From positions 72,655,454-72,719,453 of the forward strand of contig OX388345.1 of the NCBI GenBank assembly GCA_947579665.1: 64,000 nucleotides of DNA, written 5' to 3'. A program made the position numbers and the translations under genes. Below are positions 49,952 to 58,720 of this stretch, one piece after another. Below the pieces are notes generated by a model that worked only from the letters and a program-made list of their open reading frames with translations, made no database searches and was not told where the DNA came from. Each line of letters starts with the position of its first letter. The first letter of the stretch is position 1. The stretch is from Sympetrum striolatum (lineage: Eukaryota > Arthropoda > Insecta > Odonata > Libellulidae).

Positions 49952-51995
49952 ACGTAAATATATATATATACAAAAAATATAAACATGCATATATACATAC
50001 TCATACATATAAAACCTTCCGAAGGCATATATGAAGCCAATATATAATTCTCTGCCTTATATTTACACGAATTCATTTCAATTTATACTGGCAAAGATAT
50101 CTTCTCCAGTCATTATATCCTTTTGAATATTGTAAATAATTTCTTTCTTTGATTATAATTATTGCTTATATATAAATATTAATTGTACACTGCTTCCATC
50201 AGAATTCGGTCTAACTGCGGCGGAATACATGTTTTAATAAAAAAATAAAATACTGGGAGTACCAAAGTTAATTCTATCTCCTTTTCTTTCGCAGTGGAGA
50301 TCCATAAAACAATGCCATCCTCCGTAGAGAGTACAAGAATTTCATATCCGCATTTTCAGCGTAATATCAATTGCCATTTGAAGGCTCCATACGTCACCGA
50401 TCGATACAGCTTCGTGGGATGGGTATTAATATTTAGAGCCAGGTCCACTCCGAAAAAATGAAAAATGTGAGGACGGCGATGTGCCATTTATTTGTGTTCC
50501 TCTTTTAATTACAACTCGGGAGTGTGCATTTAATTCGCGTGGATCGATACGACGGACGACTTCCCGAGTTTTTGAGAGGTCTGAATTCCTTCAACAGAAT
50601 GGATCCAACAGATCAAAAGACGTGCCAATGATAAAAGTAATGTTACTCGTTATTTTATCAATCTGCTACTATGGACAATCCAATTAAAATAACGTCTCCA
50701 TTTTCTCGAATTAGGTCAAGGAGTTCTTTTACAATGTTACCGATCCTTGGAAAGGATTCTTTTCAAATTTCTCCGATGATTGAATGCGAAGAAGCGTCGT
50801 AAAATCGCAGTTGGTAATATAAGTCTATACTGTTACTTAGGACATCAGATACCTTAATTATGTATAGAAATATAGTGCAAATGGTATTGTTAATTATTCA
50901 AGATTTAATCAAACTATGAATGTGAGCACAAATAGAAAATCGATACAAATTGAGGTATTTGTATTCCTCTCTCTTTCTTTTTCCAAGCATCCTACTTTCA
51001 ATTATTTTCTTTAGCACTCCCTATCCTCTCAATATCTGACCCATACAGGGCATTCTTACACGAGTCATGTAATTGAAACAAATTTTACATATGATCCATC
51101 TATTTCCCACGGAACTTATAAGATCAAGCACGACCTAAACATCACGCGTAATTCTCAATTAAGAATTTTACTTGCATATTATTGCTCCTTGGCTTTCAGA
51201 TAATTTGCCAAAACTTTGTTTCAACCTATTTTTAAAATTTGTGCATTTAATAAAAATGTGACAAAATAACATATCGTCACTCCAACAGACTTTAGTCTCC
51301 GTATATTTAGAACAATGTTAAGATAAGATTACGTACAGTAATTTGAATTAACCATTTCAACAATTATGTCATCTCTAACATTCTAAAGATAAAAATCAGA
51401 GAAAAAATGATTACTTTTCATTTATTTATTTTTTATTTATATATACTTAAAGACTATATATAGGCACCAGGCCAAGTGGTAGTCATTCTTGTAAAAGTTT
51501 CAAATATTTATACATACACAACGCCATGAATACCCGAAAATTTGAGCTTGAGAAATTTTGATATACTGGCGTATATGTGAATGAAAACAAAGATTTATGC
51601 ATGCGGTTAAGATATAAGGAATACCACCAAGGATTCAAAGGCTATTTTGAGAATAAATTCGCTGTAGTGATAAATCTTTGCAAGGGATTACGCTGTAACA
51701 TAGCCCGTTCCTAATCCTTAACAACACAACGGTTTTACGATGCAGTCACGACAAAATTTTCAACGCATTACATCATACTCTGAAACCGTTAAACGTCGAT
51801 TGAGTTCACTGAATTTCATTGCAGGCGAAGCTATGGTTCCTAACTATTTTAATTCGGCCATTTCACGCTATCCGCAGTGAGACTTCGAGACAGAGTTCTT
51901 AAAGTATTCCCCAAAATTTAGCGCCAGCATATAACTGTAGAGAACCAATTCAAGAGGGAAAACGGATATCCTGGGAACCGTTGTCGATATAATTT
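49952..51995. other. AT-rich non-coding DNA
   Basis: Begins with TA/CATA-rich DNA to about 50,030. A mildly GC-richer patch at 50,300-50,620 has a 68-codon plus-strand frame of no known family. Nothing else is recognised. Confidence 0.5.
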
Positions 51996-51999
51996 CTGA

Positions 52000-52431
52000 A
52001 AAATATGTTGCTTGAAAAACGCTATCATTCGATTAATGAATTTTTATAAAATCCCCACTTCTCAACAAATTGTGTTATCAATGTACTGTCTTTAATTTTC
52101 AATAAGTAAATGCTTTGTAGAAATAAAATCTTACTATGGTGTGTACAGTTGGGTGAGAAGAATGACGTATTTTTTAATGAATGTGTTCATATTAAATTTT
52201 ATAATAAGTAAACTGTTTAATTACAATTGTATTCATTTTGTGATATAGAATATATGATATGACATAATAAAGTGATATTGATGTATAGATAATTATGCAG
52301 ACTAGACGGAATTATGAATCACTGCGTATAATTTTATAATCATATTGTATCTTACCAGGCATGTGTTCACTTTCAGTGTATTTTCTGAATATAACTGTGA
52401 ATATGTTGTCAATAAAATTATTACTACTACT
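52000..52431 (+). mobile_element. Non-LTR retrotransposon 3' end, second copy
   Basis: A plus-strand frame reads KNMLLEKRYHSINEFL and a stop (52,047-52,049). This parallels the last residues of the 25.8 kb copy (LLTKTYYSVNEF), the usual C-terminus of a jockey/CR1-like ORF2. About 380 bases of 3' UTR follow and end in CAATAAAATTATTACTACTACT at 52,410-52,431, a polyadenylation-like signal plus short repeat tail. Upstream coding sequence is not recognisable. The UTR differs from the 25.8 kb copy, so it is probably a related family, not the same one. Confidence 0.65.
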
Positions 52432-53590
52432 GCGGTACATTATAATGACATAAATTCTCACTATTCCAGATAAATTACAGCAAGAGATGCTTAAAAATAT
52501 AAGTAATAGGAAGCAGTTTTCTTATTGAGAGCACTTGAGGAGATATCTGTCCCGTAGAATTAAAAAATAACAGCGCAAAGTTGAGTGGAATACGAGGACT
52601 GGAATACACCGAAGAGGATTATCTTATCCATCAAACATCGTAAAGAGAGTCGCACTTCAAATGCACACGGCGTTGCTAGGAAACCTACATCGGGGGAATC
52701 GTAAACAAACCTAACGTTGCTCTACTTTCCAATAGCACGTTGCTTCTCCGGCACTTCGTAAGGTGAATGTCGAACACCGAATATTTTCACTGACGAAGAA
52801 TCTTTGATAAAAATACGAATTGATATTACGCCGTAACAAAAATAGGTCTCCGATTAAAACTGAGCAGTATATTTTAAACAGAGTTTTTCTTTAATTTCTT
52901 ATAAATAAGCTACACCATGTAATATCTAGAACTACGGAAATGTATACACTGATGAACTTGCACTTTATGAGCGTTTTAAATAATTAATTAGGGCCCCGGT
53001 ATTCCCAGAATTTTCCCAGATTATAATCACATCTCGAAGTTCCCTCGAAACAATCTTGATTACTTTACCCTCCAGATATAGATTTAGACCCCAAGATATT
53101 TGATTAATTTGAAAGTTTTGAATTAATTTTAATTACGGTAAGCCGACAGAAAGATTTTTCTACAAACGAACTGAAAGGAAAACACAATGGAGAAGCGTTG
53201 CCATAGAAGGATGATAGCAATTAAATGGACAAACCGGGCACATTCTTAGGCATTACACTCTTGAAGACCGTGTTGGAGGGAATGGTGGAAGGGAGAGGAG
53301 TTAATGAGTAAGACCTATATTAGATTACGTGAGGAGGGTAGTGCTAAGTGTCAAGAGGGAACGAAGCGAAGGGTTGAAAACAAGACGCCATGGAAAGCTA
53401 CAAATAGCAGATCTACTGATATTTAATCCATAATGGTGGTGTATTAATCGATAACAATGATATAAGCACTTGTAAGACTCACTTCGCTGAATAAATTCCT
53501 AGATTATTTTAACACAACCAACTAATAATAAAATCAACTAACCAGCCAACAATTTTGTGACATTCCATGACGTCAAAAGAAGAAACACGG
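52432..53590. other. Mostly AT-rich non-coding DNA
   Basis: Mildly GC-richer at 52,660-52,760. The perfect CREB/ATF palindrome TGACGTCA occurs at 53,568-53,575. No gene is recognised. Confidence 0.5.
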
Positions 53591-53593
53591 AAA

Positions 53594-53767
53594 ACTAACT
53601 AAATCCTATTTTATTTAGTACAAGTAAGTACACAAGTATTGACAAGAAAACTCGACTAGTTTAAACATTTCAAGGGCAGCACTTGAAGATGACGCTAAAG
53701 CGTTGAAACTAGCTGTGTTTTCTTGTCAATTTTGTGTGCAAACTTTAAATAACATTTTATTTAGTTA
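53594..53767. repeat. Inverted repeat with a hammerhead-like core
   Basis: The left arm (53,594-53,676) is a diverged reverse complement of the right arm (53,680-53,767). Shared words are AACTAG, GTTTTCTTGTCAAT, TTGTGT and ATTTAGTTAG. The right arm begins with TTGAAGA (53,683-53,689), a 5 bp stem with TAAA loop (GACGC/GCGTT, 53,691-53,704) and GAAAC (53,705-53,709). That is the hammerhead order CUGANGA, stem II, GAAA, with U in place of the first C. The left arm has lost stem II. Penelope-like elements and retrozymes use such motifs; no coding part remains here. Stem III and the cleavage site are not evident. Confidence 0.5.
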
Positions 53768-54457
53768 GCCGGAAAATCTTTTCTTGTTTCTTCTTTGGAG
53801 CACCAACTATGTCGAAAATTGAAACGTCCATCTGTCCGGTTACGTCCCAGGATATTGGGTCTTGAGCGAATCAAAATGTCCCAGTTACAGACAAAAAGCA
53901 TCCAGACACAATCCTAAACACTGTCACATAAATTCTAGGTCGCGCTCGAAACAAAAACACCCAAAAACCACAGCAGATTCCCGGTCGCGAACCACCAAAC
54001 TTAGTCAATCACATCCGAAACAACCCCACAAAACATGCGGCAGAGGAGGACTCACCAGAGCGGCGATCCCTTCCTGGAGATCATCCGAGATAATCCAAAC
54101 GCAACAGAAATGTCCGAAAGCACCGCGTGACCACCGCAACGAAACCGCCGTACGCACTACGAACAAACCAAAGAGATTTCTCTCTTGAGAGCGACTGCGG
54201 TCTCTGGGAGTCGAGCACGGCCATCGAAAAAAAAGTTTAAATGAGGCGCCGCAGGAGAAATCTGTGGAAGGCGGCGGGGGAGAGAACAGTTGGTAAGAGG
54301 AGAGAATTGAAGAGGGAGAAATCGAGTTGATCACTCTCGGAAGATACCATCGATGAACATGCCGATTTCGTGCTCTTGAAAAGCGGGCGAAAGGGATAGC
54401 GCGTGATTCATCAAGTTCCGCGCATTACTCAGCGATGTGGAGGTGCATTAACCCATG
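53768..54457. other. GC-richer unique block
   Basis: From about 53,860 the plus strand is rich in A and C, with related words about 55 bases apart (TCTAGGTCGCGCTCGAA and TCCCGGTCGCGAACCACC). Opposed frames of 108-109 codons (plus 53,862-54,188, minus 54,005-54,334) are open but match nothing known; the plus frame is Lys/Arg/Ser/Thr-rich. It directly precedes the foldback-like element. Confidence 0.3.
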
Positions 54458-54469
54458 ACCGCACAGAGA

Positions 54470-55080
54470 GCAACAACTCAGAGGGCGACAACTAAGGGTG
54501 CGACAACTCAGAGCACTACAACTCATCGGACCCGACAACTGACCGGACGAAAGCTCATTGCGCGAACAACAGATCACTACGAAAATTGAAATGAAATAAA
54601 ATTTTGAACGTTAAAACAATTAGGTGCTAAATTAACTCGTTAATTTAATTTATTTATTCAAAGATTCGCATACAGTTTTGAGGCAATTTTAAAGTGAATA
54701 CAAGCAACAGACAAAGAATATAGAAAGTTAGTATGTGAGTCGGTCACTGAAACGAGACATGTATCCGTGGGACTAAATATTTCTTATCCTGTTTGAATCC
54801 AATTGTATATTATTTTTTTATGTATAAGGAATAAATATAATTAAAATTCTATAATTCTAGTATAACAATTTAAAATAAATACACATGATTGTTCGAAATA
54901 AAAATAGATTCAAAATAAACAAAAAACAACAAAATGTTTATACATAGAAAAGGAAGATTTATTAATAATTTATTAATTATAAATTTAATAATAAATAAAT
55001 CGCGCGATGAGCTGTCGCACGGTGTGTTGCCGAGTCCGATGAGTAGTCTTACTCTGAGTTGTGGTACTTACTCCGAGTAG
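54470..55080. mobile_element. Foldback-like element with tandem units in its arms
   Basis: The left arm (54,470-54,565) is complementary to the right arm (55,000-55,080). By eye they agree at roughly four of five positions across about 80 bases, including CGCGC.ATGAGC, GTCCGATGAGT and CTCTGAGTTGT. The left arm is built from about five units of 15-17 bases sharing CGACAACTCAGAG-like sequence (54,470-54,547). Between the arms lie about 430 bases of AT-rich DNA without an open frame. Long inverted ends containing short direct repeats are typical of Foldback/Galileo-type or similar non-autonomous DNA transposons. Target-site duplications could not be identified, so the outer limits are uncertain. 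Confidence 0.55.
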
Positions 55081-55483
55081 ACACGGAACAGCAGCATTAA
55101 CCTATCTTCGGCGACCCCCGAGGAACTCTCAGAGAAGAAATGATTAAGCAGACTGCGGAGTCATCCTCGTTCCATTGGGGATTCCCGAACACGTGTCCCT
55201 GGTATCGGACTGTCAGTCGCTCCCATTTTTGCGTTCCCGAATTGGCAACCTGTTACCCATCCCGAACCGTCTTCCGGAAGTGTCAAACAAGATTGACGTG
55301 AGAGTAAACACTATAAGAAGGGTCGTATCCAAAGAAAAAAGTTCTGAACACTTACAACACGAAGCAAACTTGCTTGATTGCAAAAGGTAAATAACCCCGA
55401 GGATATGGTCGTTACCACCACCACCACCTTTTTTTAAACGTAAATTAATAGCAGATTACTACTGCATACAGAAGGTTACAGAC
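55081..55483. other. Mixed non-coding DNA
   Basis: A GC-richer stretch at 55,080-55,420 has a 71-codon plus-strand frame of no known family. A CCA repeat (about five units) lies at 55,413-55,428. Confidence 0.4.
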
Positions 55484-55554
55484 AATAATAATAATCGTCT
55501 TCGTTTGGGCGAGATTGAGACTAAAAGTCTATTCTTCCATCCAACCCATCGTCG
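55484..55554 (-). mobile_element. Non-LTR retrotransposon 3' end, short copy B
   Basis: On the minus strand: ATGGAAGAATAGACTTTTAG, then TCTCAATCTCG and a TTA/ATT tail. It is the partner of the copy at 769-838 and shares its hairpin and flanking words. The AATAAA seen in copy A is lost here. Only about 70 bases remain, so the insertion was extremely 5'-truncated. Confidence 0.6.
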
Positions 55555-57326
55555 TTAACTATCGAATAATCGAATTAAAGGAAATAGTAAGAAAAAATTA
55601 GAAGAATCAAAAAGAGAGAGTGAACTACTAAACTCGAGTAAAAAATTTAATTGTAAACAATACAAGATAATAAGCTGAAATATTTTGGGTATAGTTCTGT
55701 TAATTATAATACACTACGAATATCCGTGTACGAAAAATATTCGTATGTACCCACGAAAACATACGTAATCTAAAGTTCAAAAAACTCAAAAGTAACGGAA
55801 AGTAAAATTGGGTAATTCTGGGGATCTCGTGGTAGTTAAACACACAAAAAGTCTGACATTTAGACATGGAAAAGTTTCGCAAAGACTTGCAGAAATTGCT
55901 TTGGAATGAGAAACTATTTGTTATGATATATACTGGAGGATCAAATTACTGAGAGAATATCATTATTATATAATTCGAAAAGAGACAAAATACAGAAGCA
56001 CGCTACGTACTGAATTTTCGATTCAGTGTCTCAAATAAATCAGTGGTATTTCTGAAAGCTGGAAAAATCAATTTATAAAAGATTTACAAAAATAAATTTA
56101 AATCTTCAGTTCTTTAACAAACAAACTACCCGGAATAGTAAATATCCCAATATCTTTAAGGTAGGTTCAATATAATTTAAATTAGATTGCATTTAATCGT
56201 TACATAACATCAATAATTGCGAATACAGAAACATTTTAAAATGAGAATCATTACTATAGGGACTCTTAGGATACGTTTTAAGGTGCTATTAATGCGTTCT
56301 AGACATTCTCACGTCATTGCAAACATTTGAGTATTACCCTGATATACTTCGATAAATTTGATACCAAAGGTCAATGTAGTCAATTTTATAAGATTCATCG
56401 CCTACGTCATCTCGAAAAGGTTGAATAATCGTTAGAAAAATTTGGCCTTCGACACTTTCATGTTTCTCGTCTCAGATAAAACAATCCGATATCTGATCTC
56501 ACAGCGCCACTCCTTGTACGAGCTTAGCATCAATTTCCTTTTCTTTCACCGACTAACACGTTGAAAATCTTAGATTAACCTACTTACATGGATACCTCGT
56601 CGGATTCTTTCGAAAATTATGCCGTTTAACCTTGAAAAACATCTCTTCCTATGGTCGCTTAAAGCTGTGCTACAAGAAACCCAGGAAACTATATGAATAA
56701 TTTATTATAAAATCAGCTTTCTTCTAAAACTATTACGTCACGTTAACTCCACGAGAAAGCGGTGATGTCGGCTGATAAGGATAATAGCACCCTTTCATTT
56801 GGTGTATCTTAGAACCCAATCTCCTTTGTAAAGAATAGACTTCTTCCAGAAAAAGAACATAAATTCAAAACAACAACCTTTATCTACCTTTTACCTTCGA
56901 GTAACGTTCAGAGAAATAATATGGCGGCACGAAAAATTGTAACTTTGTTATTTTATATGGATAAATATTTCTAGAGAATCATTCACTCGCTGTAAAATTA
57001 CTTCTTCAATGTCGATTTAACGAAATATCGCATAAATCTAAGTTGAAGTAAATTTGAGAAATATATGATTAATGGAAGAGAATTTTTTTCTGAAAAAAAC
57101 AAACAGGAAACGTACGATTATTCAACTTCAAGATTTAGGAGTTTTCAAATTCCCTATTTAGCGCCATTCTCTTCTTGATAACCAATCTCGTCCTTCATTT
57201 TATCCGCTAAGTTTTCTCTTCTCATTGCCACATTACTTTCCATTATTACCTTTAGGATGTCCTATTTTTAAGAAGGGCATTGCTAAATCTTCTTCCGCCG
57301 ATAAACTTCTTAAATCAAAACGCTCG
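55555..57326. other. AT-rich non-coding DNA
   Basis: AT-rich with no open frame of note and no recognised repeat. Confidence 0.5.
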
Positions 57327-57450
57327 GGCTTCCGGATAGTCTGTGGACAGAGCGGTTGCCTTTGGTGAAAGCGGTCCCGGGTTCGATTCCCGGTGGAAGC
57401 CAATGTGCGACCTGAGCTGTCGAAGCACTTTTAATAATACTACTACAACA
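57327..57450 (+). mobile_element. tRNA-like SINE with paired acceptor stem
   Basis: The 75-base head (57,327-57,401) begins GGCTTCC and ends GGAAGCC, a perfect 7 bp acceptor stem. It has a perfect T-arm (CCGGG, TTCGATT, CCCGG) with B box GGTTCGATTCC, and an anticodon-like arm around 57,358-57,374. Against a working tRNA, position 8 is G instead of T, the anticodon stem has a mismatch, an extra T precedes the 3' acceptor strand, and the D-arm is weak. About 45 bases of body follow, then a tail AATAATACTACTACAACAAA. I call it a SINE whose head is close to its tRNA ancestor; a tRNA pseudogene is the alternative. Confidence 0.65.
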
Positions 57451-57683
57451 AAACCTTCTTCTCTCTCACCATATGGAAGACAAAGGCAACAGTTATTAGA
57501 TAAAATAATGGGTGGGGCACCTAAAGTTCGTCTATACACCCTCTCTTTTAGTAGCTAACAGTTCGGTGGATGAAGATACCAAAAGCCTATGGGTAGAAAG
57601 CACTACAGTCAGACAATGAAATCCAGTTCCGTAAAGCATCTTCTTCTCTCAAGAAGAAGGAAGTGAGAAGAAAAAATTCAGTA

Positions 57684-57735
57684 TGATCCGGGAGTCGAAC
57701 CCGGCCAGAAAACTTTAAAGGCCATTCGAGATACT
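57684..57735 (-). mobile_element. SINE head fragment with T-arm
   Basis: On the minus strand a complete T-arm (CCGGG, TTCGACT, CCCGG; 57,704-57,688) contains the B box GGTTCGACTCC, followed by ATCATACTG. No clear A box is found upstream on that strand. It lies about 280 bases after the tRNA-like SINE, in opposite orientation. Confidence 0.45.
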
Positions 57736-57811
57736 GTATAAGCAAGATTATAATTATAAATCCCAAGGAAAAACGAGCTTAAAAAAGGTGCATTTTAAGT
57801 GCAAAGATACC

Positions 57812-58056
57812 TTAACCCTTTAAGGACCAAGGGACATATTTGTTGCATGAATTTAAACTATCCTGGTTAGTCTATCTTTCGTCCTATTCTAATTATAGGC
57901 TGCTCACAGGGACATATTTGTCCCAATTTTATACCTACGTAATAAGGCTACATATTTTCATAAGAATTGAGTTGGTATCATAATTTGACTAAAATAACAG
58001 AATTTAGAAGATGAAAACGGTATTTTAATTGTAGTTTTCTTACGGTCCTTAAAGGG
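57812..58056. mobile_element. PiggyBac-like MITE, about 241 bp
   Basis: The left end is TTAA (57,812-57,815) followed by CCCTTTAAGGACC. The right end is GGTCCTTAAAGGG (58,044-58,056), a perfect 13 bp inverted match. CCCTTT-type termini on TTAA are diagnostic of the piggyBac superfamily. The TTAA expected after the right end is replaced by TCCC, so the copy has decayed or is bounded differently. Inside the left end, GGGACATATTTGT occurs at 57,831 and again at 57,909 within the palindrome GGGACATATTTGTCCC. There is no transposase frame. Confidence 0.8.
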
Positions 58057-58094
58057 TCCCTTTGTAATATAATTAAGAGCTCAATTAGAAGAGG

Positions 58095-58150
58095 AACCGA
58101 CCGGTAATTGGAAGATCCGGGTTCGAGTCTCTATCCCGTCAGACTTTTCA
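58095..58150 (+). mobile_element. SINE head fragment
   Basis: B box GGTTCGAGTCT (58,119-58,129) followed by CTATCCCGTCAGACTTTTCA. The sequence after the B box matches the minus-strand copy at 45,105 at most positions, placing both in one SINE family. The A-box region and a 3' tail are not clear. Confidence 0.55.
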
Positions 58151-58720
58151 ATGACTCTTCCGGAATTTTCCTAAGAGCACGCCTTAACGTGCAGAATCAC
58201 CTTACATCCTCTTCCTTCGTCATCTCCTTATATTTAGCGACTTTCATTCCCAGCGAACACCCCGGCGTCTTCATTGAGCCTCAACTCTTTTCTCCTCCGA
58301 CTATGAGGTCACTTGGGGCACCCCGGCATTCTTCCAGCGTAGAACACTCTCTCCCCGAGCACCATTTCCTTCTGGAAACGTGTTCTTCAGACGCCGGGAA
58401 GGGGCGGGGGCATTGAGAGAAGGAAGATGCGCCCATTCCGGAATGGAATGCACCGCTGAAAGTAGGCGTCCGAGGAAATGAGACCCGTCGATGCTCCGTC
58501 GTCCTTTCCGATGCACGCAGAGTTGGGCACGCAAGTGCGACGTCTCTCAACCAAGACGACCTCCGATATGCGAATGAGGCTCGTTAAAGATGGAAACGTG
58601 ACGGGACGTTGACCTGTCCGGCTAACGAGGACTCTATCTATGCTCATGCAACATTCAAGTGCCCTGAAAGCTTGCTGTGACATACGCTGACCAACGTACG
58701 TTTATTGAGCTTGTCACCTC
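58151..58720. other. GC/CpG-rich unique block
   Basis: Open frames on both strands (plus 58,108-58,416, 102 codons; three minus frames of 77-98 codons at 58,281-58,683) reflect GC content and show no known domain. Candidate regulatory DNA or cryptic exon; its left end abuts the SINE. Confidence 0.3.

Noticed and set aside
57315..57558. Short frames on both strands reading words such as SNPGP
   Set aside because: Such peptides come from translating the T-arm and B box of a tRNA-derived SINE. The same appears at 58-270 on the minus strand.
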